DNA from: a virus
IMG/VR virus record: IMGVR_UViG_3300021142_000008
Coordinates: 1-64,000 of that record
Reading direction: 5' to 3' (one strand)
DNA: 64,000 nt
The notes under the pieces were generated by a model that was not told where the DNA came from, did no database searches, and was given only the letters and a program-made list of their open reading frames with translations. The translations under genes were made by a program, and so were the position numbers. Shown in pieces: positions 1-9,603 of this stretch (positions within the stretch are counted from its first letter, which is position 1; each line of letters begins with the position of its first letter).

Positions 1-115
1 AGAAGATTCCAGGTTTAGCATCTTTAGCTGGTGTAATCACACTCTCTGCTCCAGGGGCTAAATCCCAGTTGTCAATGTCTAGTTCAACCTCTTGAACACT
101 TTGATTCTTTGCCAT
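1..115 (-). CDS. N-terminal part of a virion/assembly protein (runs off window)
   Basis: An open frame starts with ATG at 115 and is still open at the window edge (38 codons visible, beginning MAKNQSVQEVELDID). The start follows an A-rich leader (ACAAAACAAAAAAACCC) typical of Bacteroidota genes. It lies just downstream of the portal gene in the leftward packaging block, where crAss-like phages carry capsid or scaffold genes; that role is inference from position only. Confidence 0.6.
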   Translation of the reverse strand, partial: MAKNQSVQEVELDIDNWDLAPGAESVITPAKDAKPGIF

Positions 116-145
116 ATCTTTTGTTGGGTTTTTTTGTTTTGTATC

Positions 146-164
146 TCTACACTATTAATATACG
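146..164 (-). promoter_or_regulatory. Candidate leftward late promoter motif
   Basis: Read on the minus strand: CGTATATTAATAGTGTAGA, then an A-rich leader containing ATACAAAA and the ATG at 115. Almost the same string (CGTATATTATATTGTAGA, then ATACAAAA) sits upstream of the leftward gene starting at 47775. Two matching leaders before virion-type genes suggest a phage-specific late promoter; only two copies support it. Confidence 0.35.
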
Positions 165-231
165 ATTTTAAACTATATATATTTAAAACCTTATAGGGTT
201 TTTATCTAAGCTACGGATAATAGAGCTATAA

Positions 232-2988
232 TTATTTCTTCTTACTTTCCTGTTTAGGTTTTGGTGTATCAAAACGATTTTTGTTCTCTCTAGCTATCTG
301 TAGTTCTATCTGAGCTTTTCTATCTTCTGTAGACATTTTTTCACGTTGCATATTACGTTGTTCTGATAAATGTGCGTTCTTGTTAACCTCTTGTTCTCTC
401 TTAAAGTTCATGGTGTCTTGATACTGTTGTTCTTTCTTTATAGACTCCATAGCATCAAGATAGTCGTTCTGTTGATTTTTGTTAACATCCGCGTTAGCAC
501 CCATACCAGCAGCTCTAATTTGAGCTTCAAGAATATGAGCTTCTCTATCTTTCTGGTTTTCATCAGCTTCAAACTGTTGTTTCTGTTGTAGATCTTGTTG
601 TTGAGCTTTAATCTGTTCTTGTTGCATTTGTTGTTCATGTTGCTGTTGTTCTTGTCTTTGAGCATTAGCTTTTTCTTCAGCTTTCTTAAGAACACTTGTA
701 AGCTCTGCGATACTCTCTGACTTGATAACATTACCAAGATCATATATAGAAGCTCCCATTGTGTTGTTCTTTATGGCCAACTGTTTAAGTTGTTCCATCA
801 CAGCACGAGAGTTTGTTTTAGTTGTACAGAAAATGTTTAAGTCTCTTAAGAGAAGAGACGTACCATTCATCTGAAAGTTTACCTTTTCATCAGCAGATGA
901 TATGTATTGTAGTCTAACACTAGGCTTTTTAGAATGATAATACTGAGCCAGGTCGGTTCTCATCTGATGTACACGAGGCATTAGGTTATCACTATGTTGT
1001 ATAAAATATTGTTCTGTTTGAGCATAAGAAGCATTAGCCGCTTGTTCTACACCTGTAGCGGTTTCTTCTTTAGCGATTTGCTCTCCCATACGTTGAGGGT
1101 TTAGTCCTATTACAGAAAACGCTTCATTCTTAAAATGTTCAGCCAACTTGATACGAGATAACAATCTGTTTGTTTGTTCTAGATTCAACACTTGATAGTG
1201 TTGGAAGTTTAACGGATTCTCTGTATTTGTGATTGATGTATCTAAAGGAAGCATCTGGAAGTTCTTCATAGCTACATAAGCCTTAGCCAAGTTATTTTTA
1301 CCCCAGTCTTCTCCAAGTGAGTGACGAGGTAAAGAGTTTTGGTCTAACATGATTACAGTTCCAAGCTCATCTACAAGTATATCAGCTATCTGATTGTTTA
1401 CAATGTTATATCCAATCTGATATGGCTTCATAAGATCGATCATAGCAATCGATCTGGTGTTTCTATCTCCAAATACAGCTCCTTCTACAGGAAGCTTACA
1501 TCCATAGATAGTGTTATCTCCTTTAAACTGAAAAGGAACACGGCCTGGTTTACCACCGGCCAGACCAAGATATATAGGATTCAATCCTCCAGGATTATTC
1601 ATACCCCAGAATGTAGGACGGTTAGGACCTATTTTGATTCCACCCCAAACATCATTAATCCAGATCCAATCTATATGTTCACCATAAACAAGATTGTCTT
1701 TTGTTTTTTGTTTGTATGTTGATGTATCGTATTCTGGTTTGTCTGTCACTTTATAATCTTCACCCACAATATCTTGTATAAGTTCTCCTTCTTCTGATAT
1801 CTTAGTTAAGTGACCAATCATACGTTGACTCTTCCAATAGATTGTAGATACACGAAGCATGTGACTCTTACCAAAATCCTGAAGATCTTCAGAGTCGGAC
1901 ATGATCCATTCCACTATATCACCGGTACCAAGCTTTGCATCGTACATTGACATAAACTGACGATATGCTAAAGAAGGCATCTGTGTATTCCACTCATGTG
2001 TTCTACTAGGATCATAATAAGTACCATCATTTTGATAACCCTGTACAGCATATCCAGCTGATCTAACAGGATAGATGACCTCCAAAGCTTTAAGTTGCTC
2101 AGCTGTCATCATCCACCCATACTTATCAATCACATCAGATATTGACATCATATCCATCTTGCCCACCCAGTTACCTTGAGATACATAACGTACATCAGGG
2201 CTTTTATGATAGAATGTAAGAAGAGGATTCCATAGTTCCACATCATAGTCATCTTCTCCCATGTTAAAATGCCAGAACTCTCTATCAGTGATAAGCATGT
2301 CTCTGAAAGCTCTTTCTTCCAATTCTTGCATCTTAAAACGTTCTTCGTCCACCTGCATCTGGTGAGAAGCCCATTGTTCTACCATCGACTTATAATCTTT
2401 CTTAAAGAATTGTTCTATTTCTGGAAGACTTTTAAGTTTTTCTGGAGCTAGTTGTTGTTGACCTTCATCAGACTTAGGATCCATACCCATGTCTATAAGT
2501 TGCATAGTTATCTTTTGCTGAGCTTCGGCTAAAAGAACTTGTTCAACCATGTCACGTTTTTGTTCCATCATTTCGTTGTACGAAATATCATCCACAGCTT
2601 TAAACATGATGCGTGAGCTTCTTTTGGAAAACTCATTACATAAAACGTTTATAACGTTAGGTATGATTGGATAGAACTTAAGCTCCAAAGCTGACTCATC
2701 TTGTTTAGTTAAAACATCTACAAGATCAGACATCTCATTGTCTTGTTCAACTATATAATCACTTTTATCAATAATTCCTTTAGCTAGCTTATAGTTTTTC
2801 ATAAGCCTACGCGCGTTTCTACGCAACATCTTCATCCCCTGGAATTCTAACCAGTCCAGGTTCCATGCACGCCACTCATCATCTTTCTCCTTTTCTGGAA
2901 GAAACTGTATTGGTTGCGTGAGGGTACCCATGCGATTATAGGATACTTTCTTACCGGCTTTAAGATCTAAAGCATTATATATCATCAT
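232..2988 (-). CDS. Portal protein, crAss-like
   Basis: 918 aa. Expected to form the dodecameric portal ring at the packaging vertex. The size, the place beside the terminase large subunit in the leftward packaging block, the N-terminal region with RAWNLDWLEFQG and paired basic residues, and the long C-terminal glutamine-rich coiled coil (about residues 760-900) fit the portal of crAss-like phages. A free-standing GIY-YIG gene ends 2 nt before its start. Alternative: another large structural protein. Identification rests on length, context and general look, not on a decisive motif. Confidence 0.68.
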   Translation of the reverse strand: MMIYNALDLKAGKKVSYNRMGTLTQPIQFLPEKEKDDEWRAWNLDWLEFQGMKMLRRNARRLMKNYKLAKGIIDKSDYIVEQDNEMSDLVDVLTKQDESALELKFYPIIPNVINVLCNEFSKRSSRIMFKAVDDISYNEMMEQKRDMVEQVLLAEAQQKITMQLIDMGMDPKSDEGQQQLAPEKLKSLPEIEQFFKKDYKSMVEQWASHQMQVDEERFKMQELEERAFRDMLITDREFWHFNMGEDDYDVELWNPLLTFYHKSPDVRYVSQGNWVGKMDMMSISDVIDKYGWMMTAEQLKALEVIYPVRSAGYAVQGYQNDGTYYDPSRTHEWNTQMPSLAYRQFMSMYDAKLGTGDIVEWIMSDSEDLQDFGKSHMLRVSTIYWKSQRMIGHLTKISEEGELIQDIVGEDYKVTDKPEYDTSTYKQKTKDNLVYGEHIDWIWINDVWGGIKIGPNRPTFWGMNNPGGLNPIYLGLAGGKPGRVPFQFKGDNTIYGCKLPVEGAVFGDRNTRSIAMIDLMKPYQIGYNIVNNQIADILVDELGTVIMLDQNSLPRHSLGEDWGKNNLAKAYVAMKNFQMLPLDTSITNTENPLNFQHYQVLNLEQTNRLLSRIKLAEHFKNEAFSVIGLNPQRMGEQIAKEETATGVEQAANASYAQTEQYFIQHSDNLMPRVHQMRTDLAQYYHSKKPSVRLQYISSADEKVNFQMNGTSLLLRDLNIFCTTKTNSRAVMEQLKQLAIKNNTMGASIYDLGNVIKSESIAELTSVLKKAEEKANAQRQEQQQHEQQMQQEQIKAQQQDLQQKQQFEADENQKDREAHILEAQIRAAGMGANADVNKNQQNDYLDAMESIKKEQQYQDTMNFKREQEVNKNAHLSEQRNMQREKMSTEDRKAQIELQIARENKNRFDTPKPKQESKKK

Positions 2989-2990
2989 GA

Positions 2991-3572
2991 TTATATCATT
3001 TTTAAATTGTTATGATTTCTTTTAATCCATCGTGTTATAGTAGTTTGATGTACTTTATAATATACCGCAGCATGACCTAACGATTTGAAAATATTAATAC
3101 CATCTGTAACTTCTTTTTTTAAAGAATCATGTAACTTTTTCATTACTATAGGATTTCTAGACTTACCAAGTTTTGATTTTGAAAGTTTATTTCGATACTC
3201 TTTAGAAAAAGTTTTACCAAACTGAGGGTTGTTTATTCCTCTCAATCTAATAGATCTTTTTTCTAATGTTTCTTTAGATGGAATACAACCAAGTGTTCCT
3301 TCTCCACCATTGGTTAAATTTACTAAACAACCTGTATTAGTATCTTTTCGTCCATAGAGTTTTATAAACTCTATTTCTTTCTTACAAGCATCTTCCCAAG
3401 AAAGATCATATAGAAGAATTTCTACATCGTATGATGTTTTACTTACAACTTTATTCCAAAGTTTACTTCTATTATGCTTACTATAAGCACGATTATAAGT
3501 TTCATCACTTCCTATACCAATATAAAAAGGTTCATTTTTATCAGATCTTATATGTCTATAAAGATAAGCCAT
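2991..3572 (-). CDS. GIY-YIG homing endonuclease, free-standing
   Basis: 193 aa. The N-terminus carries the GIY-YIG fold signature in variant form (AYLYRHIRSDK, then FYIGIGSDETYNRAYS), followed by conserved Arg and Glu positions. The middle has NUMOD-type DNA-binding repeats (GINNPQFGKTFSKEYRNKLS) and the end a helix-turn-helix-like segment (GHAAVYYKVHQTTITRWIKR). It overlaps the upstream gene by 17 nt and directly precedes portal, so it is probably a mobile gene inserted into the packaging operon. No intron signs were seen around it. Confidence 0.85.
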   Translation of the reverse strand: MAYLYRHIRSDKNEPFYIGIGSDETYNRAYSKHNRSKLWNKVVSKTSYDVEILLYDLSWEDACKKEIEFIKLYGRKDTNTGCLVNLTNGGEGTLGCIPSKETLEKRSIRLRGINNPQFGKTFSKEYRNKLSKSKLGKSRNPIVMKKLHDSLKKEVTDGINIFKSLGHAAVYYKVHQTTITRWIKRNHNNLKMI

Positions 3573-3894
3573 TGATGTTATTTGTTGTATTTAGTAGAGC
3601 AGGAGTTGTGGTTCCTGTTCCAGTTGTATTAATATATAAAGGACTTTGTTGATTCAAAATGTCTCCTACATATTGATTCCATGGTTGTCCTACATAAGGA
3701 GCTGGCCCAGGATGTGGCTTAGGCCAAGGTGTCATAGGACGTAATTGAGTTGGACCATACAATCGATTAGGATCTAAAGGTTGAATTTGTTCTTCCTCAT
3801 TAAGAAGAAGAAGACAATCTTCTAATGTAACAGCTTTTTCTTCTAATAATCTTGAAAGAAGAGCTATTTTTCTTTTATGTATTTCACTATTCAT
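3556..3894 (-). CDS. Hypothetical protein, proline-rich
   Basis: 112 aa. A charged helical N-terminus (about residues 1-38) is followed by a proline/tryptophan-rich stretch (RPMTPWPKPHPGPAPYVGQP) and a Thr/Asn-rich tail. It lies between terminase and portal, so a packaging or portal-associated role is possible. I do not recognise the family. Confidence 0.65.
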   Translation of the reverse strand: MNSEIHKRKIALLSRLLEEKAVTLEDCLLLLNEEEQIQPLDPNRLYGPTQLRPMTPWPKPHPGPAPYVGQPWNQYVGDILNQQSPLYINTTGTGTTTPALLNTTNNINGLSL

Positions 3895-3900
3895 ATCTTA

Positions 3901-6099
3901 TTATCGAATATTTTTAAAAGCGTTTCTTCTAGGAGCTGCCATACCACCACTCGTTTGGCTACCACCAATATGTCTAAAAGGACTCATATTAAATCTACTG
4001 AAATTTTTAGAGACCTCCAAATTAGTTTTGGTGGTTTCAACCCTTTTTGTTATACCACGGTTAGACTGTTGGACTTTAGCAAAAGCTATTAGCGCAGCAA
4101 AAGACACTAGTCTATCCACGTTCACCCCATCCTGGTATCCCTGCATTTCCTTTAGAAGCATAGGATCAGGGATACGTTCCACTCCATAGATTGTTTTGAC
4201 AATGGTCCCATCGGCCAGAGTTTCCTGATCAAGTTCTTCTTTAAGGTATTCTATGGCATAAGATAAGATGGTTCCTTTAAACAGTGTACCCACGTTCTTC
4301 CAGCCATATTCTTGAAACACGTTAGCATTGGCTCCTATATCTTTTAGGAACAAAATCATGTTCTTAGGTACTAAATATTTTTGTTTCTTTTTAGAAATCA
4401 TATACTGGATGAACAAAGCTACGTTGTTTTCCACCACAGTCCAGGCGTTATACCATTCTATAAGCATCTCTAGACGTTCATGTGTTTTTGTAAGATCATC
4501 AAACCGTCCACACCAGGAAGCTACGATTCCGTCACGTTCCATAGAGCTTTCAATCTTTCCCGACCCATCATCTTTAATCACTTGTGTAGGACTCTTGTAT
4601 ATGTATATAGAACATAAAGAATCTGATGTTGTTGTTTTACCCTCAGCAACAGGATCGACTGAAGCATAATACATGCCAAATACAGCATCTTTAACAGGAC
4701 GTTCATATACACATATAACTCCTTCTTTGTCTACAGTGTTTTTAGTGATCGGCCACTCAGTGATGGGAATCTTTCTAGATGGTTTATCTATTATTTTACC
4801 ATCAGCATTTCTGGAAAGATCTAGATACTCAACAGAATATTCTTTCTCAGCAATACGTTGTAACTGTTTGGCTATTAAGTGTGGAGGAAATATAGAAAGC
4901 TTTCTTGTAGCAAAAGCTTCTTCTATAGAACGAGGATGCTGAGATACCATTAACTGATAGGCAGCTGGCTCAAGATTCTTTTTAGCTTTATCAAACTCCT
5001 CCTGTAAAGCATCTAAAGCTTCTTTAACAAGAGAGTTACCGTGTGGATCTATATATGGAGGCATACTCCATTGTTCGGGAATAAATAACCCTGTGATTCC
5101 TATTGTGTGATCTTTATCTATAAGATCTGTTTCTATTCCATAGAAGCCATTAGCGTCTGGATTAAGGATGTATTCTTTCAATGGACCACACTGATCAAGG
5201 TCACCGACAGATCCTGCAGCTATAAACTGACCAGTGATAAGATGACCTGATTTAAGAGCTGGTCTCATGAATCCATATGTATCATTCATCTTAGGAGCGA
5301 TACCAGCTTCCTCGTGAAAGAAATATGTTACCGGTCCACCGACACCATTTGTAGGATCTTTTTCAAATGAATAAGAGTTGATTGTACTCTTAAGTCCTTT
5401 GTAAGTATCTCTACCATTTATTCTCACCTTGATTTGTTGTTGCCAAGCACCCACTTTATCAGGCTCAGCTGGACGATACCAAGCTGTGTGTTCGTTTAAG
5501 AAGTTCTTATATTCGTTTAGAAACTTCCAAGATCCTTTCTCATTGATGTAGTCTTTAAGACTGGCGCCAAGTTTTAACACAGCTCCTTGTTCAAAGTACC
5601 ACTGATTAATAAACTTAGCCATGTGATAATAAGAACTGGCTATCTGACGTTTCTTTAGAATGATGGCGTGTTTATCATGAAGCTCAGCCAAGAGTTCATA
5701 AAGCGCCAGATGGTACTGAGCATCCCTGATCTTTGCAAAAGCAAATCGTTTTTCTTCTTTGTCATATATAGGTAGGAAGTTAAGCCACATGTAATATTCT
5801 CTTGGAATATACCACGTATTAAACTCATCCTTTACAATCAACCCATTACGACACTTAGCTTTTTGGTCGTCCCAGTATTTTATAAAGTCTTTTGTTTTTA
5901 ATGGAGCTGAACAATAAAACCCTTGTTTTTCAAACCTACGACCCTCAGCGTTAAATATAGCTGAGGTGACATTGTTTAAGTTATACTCTCCAGGGGTTTT
6001 AAATAAGGGAATAAGGAAGTCTCGGAACTCTTCTTTTGTATCAAAGGTAGTGGTGAGCCAAGCTCCACAATCATATGTGGGGATTTCTATAAAGGGCAT
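3901..6099 (-). CDS. terL: Terminase large subunit
   Basis: 732 aa. The ATP-driven DNA packaging motor with a headful nuclease. A deviant Walker A-like region is at about residues 149-156 (KKRQIASS), Walker B at about 258-266 (TYFFHEEAG, with adjacent acidic residues), and the RNase H-like nuclease begins near 478 (YASVDPVAEGKTTTSD supplies the first catalytic Asp). C-terminal Asp/Glu-rich strands follow. Length fits the large terminases of crAss-like phages. The basic C-terminal tail (APRRNAFKNIR) is typical. Confidence 0.88.
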   Translation of the reverse strand: MPFIEIPTYDCGAWLTTTFDTKEEFRDFLIPLFKTPGEYNLNNVTSAIFNAEGRRFEKQGFYCSAPLKTKDFIKYWDDQKAKCRNGLIVKDEFNTWYIPREYYMWLNFLPIYDKEEKRFAFAKIRDAQYHLALYELLAELHDKHAIILKKRQIASSYYHMAKFINQWYFEQGAVLKLGASLKDYINEKGSWKFLNEYKNFLNEHTAWYRPAEPDKVGAWQQQIKVRINGRDTYKGLKSTINSYSFEKDPTNGVGGPVTYFFHEEAGIAPKMNDTYGFMRPALKSGHLITGQFIAAGSVGDLDQCGPLKEYILNPDANGFYGIETDLIDKDHTIGITGLFIPEQWSMPPYIDPHGNSLVKEALDALQEEFDKAKKNLEPAAYQLMVSQHPRSIEEAFATRKLSIFPPHLIAKQLQRIAEKEYSVEYLDLSRNADGKIIDKPSRKIPITEWPITKNTVDKEGVICVYERPVKDAVFGMYYASVDPVAEGKTTTSDSLCSIYIYKSPTQVIKDDGSGKIESSMERDGIVASWCGRFDDLTKTHERLEMLIEWYNAWTVVENNVALFIQYMISKKKQKYLVPKNMILFLKDIGANANVFQEYGWKNVGTLFKGTILSYAIEYLKEELDQETLADGTIVKTIYGVERIPDPMLLKEMQGYQDGVNVDRLVSFAALIAFAKVQQSNRGITKRVETTKTNLEVSKNFSRFNMSPFRHIGGSQTSGGMAAPRRNAFKNIR

Positions 6100-6293
6100 T
6101 AGCTAATAGTTTTTAGAAACTCTTTATCTAGAGTTACTTTTTCAGCAAGTTCTATCACTGTAGAAAGTTGTGAAGATCTTATAATATCCGGACAACTGTA
6201 GTTGTTAAAGTAAGATTCCACTTTATCTCTAGGGATGGCGGCCCAATTACCGTCAAGTCCTTTGTGGAATAACCAATCGTATAACTCTGTCAT
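6099..6293 (-). CDS. Hypothetical protein
   Basis: 64 aa starting MTELYDWLFHKGLDG. This start was chosen because it comes just after the stop of the upstream gene (6295); a start at 6335 would overlap that gene. The stop overlaps the first base of the terminase start, so the two are translationally coupled. Function unknown. Confidence 0.6.
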   Translation of the reverse strand: MTELYDWLFHKGLDGNWAAIPRDKVESYFNNYSCPDIIRSSQLSTVIELAEKVTLDKEFLKTIS

Positions 6294-6294
6294 A

Positions 6295-6570
6295 TTATTT
6301 AGTTTTATATTTTTTATAATCACTACGTTTACCATACTTTATTTTATCCATCTTTATAAGTATTTTACCTAAAACTTTTTCCATTGGATCACTAGAATCA
6401 GCTAATATAGTGAGATCAATATCAGGACAAATAAACATGTCTTTAAAAGATATTTCTGTTTCTTTAATACCTATTTCTTTTTCTAAAGTATCTAAACAGT
6501 TAGCTACTATTAAAGCTTTATCTATAGATTTTATTTGACAGTTTTCGATATGTATTTTTCCTTTTTTCAT
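6295..6570 (-). CDS. Hypothetical protein
   Basis: 91 aa starting MKKGKIHIENC at 6570, one base after the upstream stop codon; a start at 6603 would overlap the upstream gene. Predicted mixed alpha/beta. It sits in the packaging operon; function unknown. Confidence 0.6.
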   Translation of the reverse strand: MKKGKIHIENCQIKSIDKALIVANCLDTLEKEIGIKETEISFKDMFICPDIDLTILADSSDPMEKVLGKILIKMDKIKYGKRSDYKKYKTK

Positions 6571-6571
6571 A

Positions 6572-7090
6572 TTATAAATCATCGTAAGCTCTGTTCTGTC
6601 CACCTCTTACAGTGGTTTGTTGTTCTTCCATAAGATCTTTATACACTCCTTTGTAAGATTGTCTCACCGCGTCAAACTTTTCAGCTATACGTAATATCGC
6701 TGCTGCAGACCCATCACGACCAAATGTAGGCACCTCTGTGGCTAACACCTTACCAAGGTTATCTAAGGCTGTCTTGATCCCGTAATAGGCTCTAGAGGTT
6801 TCTGTTTCATACATACTTCTACATCTCATAAGCGCATGTACTATATCATCATCTTCTGTAGAAAAATCAGCTCCTATTTCTTCCAGGATAACTTCTTCTT
6901 TCTCATCTTCTTTAAAATGAAAAAAAGGATTTAAGTCCGGGTTAGGACAAGTCATATAATAAAGATATGCATAGATCTGAAGATAGTCTTCAGGATGGTT
7001 ATCCATAATCTTCTTAAGAAATCTTAAAGAGTAACAATGTTCAGTCGGTATCACCTTTCCACCGGCTATATCAAATAGTCTTATCATCAT
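6572..7090 (-). CDS. Hypothetical protein of the packaging block
   Basis: 172 aa, starting MMIRLFDIAGGKVIP. Mostly helical, acidic in the middle (EDEKEEVILEEIGADFSTED), with a conserved-looking C-terminal half (GRDGSAAAILRIAEKFDAVRQ). Overlaps the upstream gene by 20 nt. Comparable proteins sit between terminase and the nuclease gene in crAss-like phages, but I cannot give a function. Confidence 0.7.
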   Translation of the reverse strand: MMIRLFDIAGGKVIPTEHCYSLRFLKKIMDNHPEDYLQIYAYLYYMTCPNPDLNPFFHFKEDEKEEVILEEIGADFSTEDDDIVHALMRCRSMYETETSRAYYGIKTALDNLGKVLATEVPTFGRDGSAAAILRIAEKFDAVRQSYKGVYKDLMEEQQTTVRGGQNRAYDDL

Positions 7091-7418
7091 CTAGTTTTTT
7101 GATTCGTTCTTTATATGTATCAACTCCTGTTTGTGTTTTTTCCCAATCAGTCCATGTATAATCACCATCTATAGATAAGATTCTTCTTTTATGAAAGTCT
7201 TTTAAATAGAGTTTAAACATGGTCCATTGAGAAATCTTTGTACAGGTTTTGGTTTCACTTTCACAAGTGAAGGCTTCTATAAACTCTTTCTCTTCTTTTT
7301 TAGCATAATACCTATCAATAAGATTTTTAAAGAAACCTTTATTTCCTACTCCAGACTGAATGTTTCTTTTAAAGTTTTCTCTAATAGTATATCTTTTATC
7401 AAAGTCTCCTTGTCCCAT
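7071..7418 (-). CDS. Hypothetical protein
   Basis: 115 aa, charged (MGQGDFDKRYTIRENFKRN), no recognised domain. Shares one base (7418) with the upstream nuclease gene and overlaps the downstream gene by 20 nt, so it is part of one polycistron. Confidence 0.68.
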   Translation of the reverse strand: MGQGDFDKRYTIRENFKRNIQSGVGNKGFFKNLIDRYYAKKEEKEFIEAFTCESETKTCTKISQWTMFKLYLKDFHKRRILSIDGDYTWTDWEKTQTGVDTYKERIKKLDDDKTI

Positions 7419-8254
7419 TAGTGTTTAGGTTTAAGTTTGTGTTTATTATCTTCCAACCAGTGAATGATCTTTATAGCTTCAGCTTTCAAATAAGGAACCT
7501 CATAAGGAATAACATCCTTCACTATAGGATCACCATTACTATCTAAAGCTGTGATTGGGTTGTCATATTCATCTCTACCAGCTTCTTCAAATATAATGTG
7601 GTGAAGAGTCATCACTCCCGGCTTAAGCTTTGGATTGTGTTTAAGAATCATATACATATACATAGAAAGCTGTAAAGCATAATGTATATAGTTACAATCA
7701 TCCAGATGAGATAGAGGACTTTCCATCTTTTGTGTTTTACCATCCCAGCTTGTAAATCCTTCTGTCTTAATCTCTTTGTTTGTTTTATAATCAGTGATGT
7801 GAACATCACCTTTTACAACTTCCACAAGGTCACTCTGTCCACATATACCTGCAGATCTAAGATAGACTAAATGTTCTGGATATACACCATCACTAATCTT
7901 TTGATCAGGAGAATACTTGATTCCCATTAGTTCGATCGGTTTATAAATAGGAACAGTTACATCTTGTCTTTCTATAGTGGTGAAAGAACAAAGATCTTTC
8001 TCACGTTCATTATGATACCATGTACCAAGAGTGGTGGCTCTATTAGCTTCAGCTTTCCAAGCTGCTCTAATATCTTCTGGTGTCATACCATACCACTTAC
8101 TCTTTTTGTTCTTAGATGACTTCTGCGACATCTTCTCCGCGTCAAATCCTTGTTTAAACTGACTGATCAAACTGGTTACTGATAACCATTCTTCTTCTGG
8201 GTTGTCGATTGTTGTGTACTTGTGGTCATCTGCTGTAAATCTTAATATACTCAT
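7418..8254 (-). CDS. PD-(D/E)XK nuclease
   Basis: 278 aa. Motifs fit the RecB/Cas4-type nuclease fold: an early His-containing helix (TTLGTWYHNERE, near residue 77), the Asp of GQSDLVEV (near 138) and the catalytic DYKTNKE (near 154), then a Gln/Tyr helix (HYALQLSMYMYMI). A nuclease of this class near terminase is usual in crAss-like phages and could process packaging or recombination ends. Four-base overlap with the upstream gene. Confidence 0.75.
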   Translation of the reverse strand: MSILRFTADDHKYTTIDNPEEEWLSVTSLISQFKQGFDAEKMSQKSSKNKKSKWYGMTPEDIRAAWKAEANRATTLGTWYHNEREKDLCSFTTIERQDVTVPIYKPIELMGIKYSPDQKISDGVYPEHLVYLRSAGICGQSDLVEVVKGDVHITDYKTNKEIKTEGFTSWDGKTQKMESPLSHLDDCNYIHYALQLSMYMYMILKHNPKLKPGVMTLHHIIFEEAGRDEYDNPITALDSNGDPIVKDVIPYEVPYLKAEAIKIIHWLEDNKHKLKPKH

Positions 8255-8529
8255 ATAGGTAATTTTAATGTGTGTCTATGTATACGTTTATACCACTTCT
8301 TATGTTGACGATTGTAATACCAATCATATAAATAACAAATGCCATCAAAAATATTTTTTGGATAGTAAAAATAAAAAGGAAAGATTGTTCTTGGAGTAAC
8401 AACTAAACCCATACCTGCTATCCAAAGAAGCCATCTTTTGTTTTTTTTACTTTGAAATAATACCCATCCATATAAAGGTTTATTTGTACTACCTATTTTA
8501 CCTGTTCTATTATCATAGAATGTTCTCAT
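8251..8529 (-). CDS. Hypothetical basic protein
   Basis: 92 aa, rich in Trp, Tyr and Lys (FQSKKNKRWLLWIAGMG, then YLYDWYYNRQHKKWYKRI). One short hydrophobic segment near residues 33-55 may be a membrane anchor. Short overlaps with both neighbours. Function unknown. Confidence 0.62.
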   Translation of the reverse strand: MRTFYDNRTGKIGSTNKPLYGWVLFQSKKNKRWLLWIAGMGLVVTPRTIFPFYFYYPKNIFDGICYLYDWYYNRQHKKWYKRIHRHTLKLPI

Positions 8530-8861
8530 ATTGCTAGTTTTTGTTTTAGTTGATCTTCTTCAGCCTGGGTTAGTTCTGCGTCCCAATGTTCTTTAGGACA
8601 TGATGAAGAAAGACTTCTGGTTTTATATTCTAAAGAACATCCACATCCACCTTTGTCAATATCACAACATGGAGCTGTTCTGTCAACTATACATCCTCCA
8701 GAAGTATTGTATAGTTTGGAAGGACACTGTTGACATATTCTTAAACGCTCATGAGCTATCTGCTCAACATCTTCACGTTTAAATATACTATTAGTTACAC
8801 CTTCTAGGATTTGTCCTTTAGTTTTCCAAATCCTTATTATGTTCTTTTTGCTTAATTTCAT
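8526..8861 (-). CDS. Cysteine-rich, probably zinc-binding protein
   Basis: 111 aa. After a basic N-terminus it has clustered cysteines (CQQCPSKLYNTSGGC, then PCCDIDKGGCGC and a last Cys near residue 90), spaced like one or two zinc sites. Overlaps the HU/IHF-like gene by 44 nt. Probably nucleic-acid binding, by inference. Confidence 0.7.
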   Translation of the reverse strand: MKLSKKNIIRIWKTKGQILEGVTNSIFKREDVEQIAHERLRICQQCPSKLYNTSGGCIVDRTAPCCDIDKGGCGCSLEYKTRSLSSSCPKEHWDAELTQAEEDQLKQKLAI

Positions 8862-9231
8862 AGTCTAGTTGTTTTGTCACTTTAACGATTTCTTTTCTAT
8901 CTTTTTCCTCATCTATCAACCTCTTCATGTTTCGTAAAGCAAAAAGGTTTTCAGCTGTCTTAAACCTCGCGGTCATCTGTTGCATACCTTTTTGTTTATT
9001 ACTCTCTTCAAACTTCTCATGCTTATCAATCATATCATCAAGCTTCCAGTGTTTGATTGTAAAGTCTCCAAGGTTTGTTATGTGAACTCGTGGATATGAT
9101 AGAGACGATAGTGTTCTTCTCACTTCTCTCCAATAATAATCCACTACGTCTTTTACAACACTTTCAGGAAGATCCACTTCTTGTGCTACAACCCCAACAT
9201 CTCTTTTAGCTTTCTTAGGATGGAGTAACAA
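8818..9231 (-). CDS. HU/IHF-like DNA-bending protein
   Basis: 137 aa. The first ~90 residues follow the HU/IHF plan: helical N-terminus (VGVVAQEVDLPESVVKDVVD), then WREVRRTLSSLSYPRVHI and NLGDFTIKHWKLDD, where the G-x-F strand leads to the DNA-binding arm. The C-terminus is a charged coiled coil. IHF-like genes next to packaging genes are a hallmark of crAss-like phages. It may help packaging or condense DNA. Confidence 0.7.
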   Translation of the reverse strand: MLLHPKKAKRDVGVVAQEVDLPESVVKDVVDYYWREVRRTLSSLSYPRVHITNLGDFTIKHWKLDDMIDKHEKFEESNKQKGMQQMTARFKTAENLFALRNMKRLIDEEKDRKEIVKVTKQLDYEIKQKEHNKDLEN

Positions 9232-9583
9232 CGCTTAAGAATTGATAGTTTAACAATATATTACCCTCACTCTGTATGTTTAATACAGGGTTTATATAAA
9301 TCTTCTTTTTGTTTTTTCCTTCCTTCACAAGGAGGTTTTTCTTTTCAGCTTTTGTAAGACAGTTGCGCACACTCTGTATAGAGGAGAATATCTTTTTATC
9401 ATTAGCTTTGTTACAGAAGGATGTTAGTTCCTGGTCCCCTTCCATCGCAAGAAGTGTCAGACATTCTAAGTCCGCGTCACTCACTTGTACCTTGTATAGA
9501 TAACAATAAGTTAGTAGTTGGAACTTAACTATGTCCCATCTAGCCATCTTCATTCGTTTATCTACTTTGTTTACTATTGCCAT
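9215..9583 (-). CDS. Hypothetical protein, winged-helix-like
   Basis: 122 aa. Helical N-terminus (ARWDIVKFQLLTYCYLYKVQ) and a later part resembling a winged helix with a recognition helix (SSIQSVRNCLTKAEKKNLL) and wing (VKEGKNKKKIYIN). Overlaps the HU/IHF-like gene by 17 nt. Possibly a DNA-binding partner; inference only. Confidence 0.65.
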   Translation of the reverse strand: MAIVNKVDKRMKMARWDIVKFQLLTYCYLYKVQVSDADLECLTLLAMEGDQELTSFCNKANDKKIFSSIQSVRNCLTKAEKKNLLVKEGKNKKKIYINPVLNIQSEGNILLNYQFLSVVTPS

Positions 9584-9603
9584 TGGTTTTCTTTTTTAAT
9601 CTA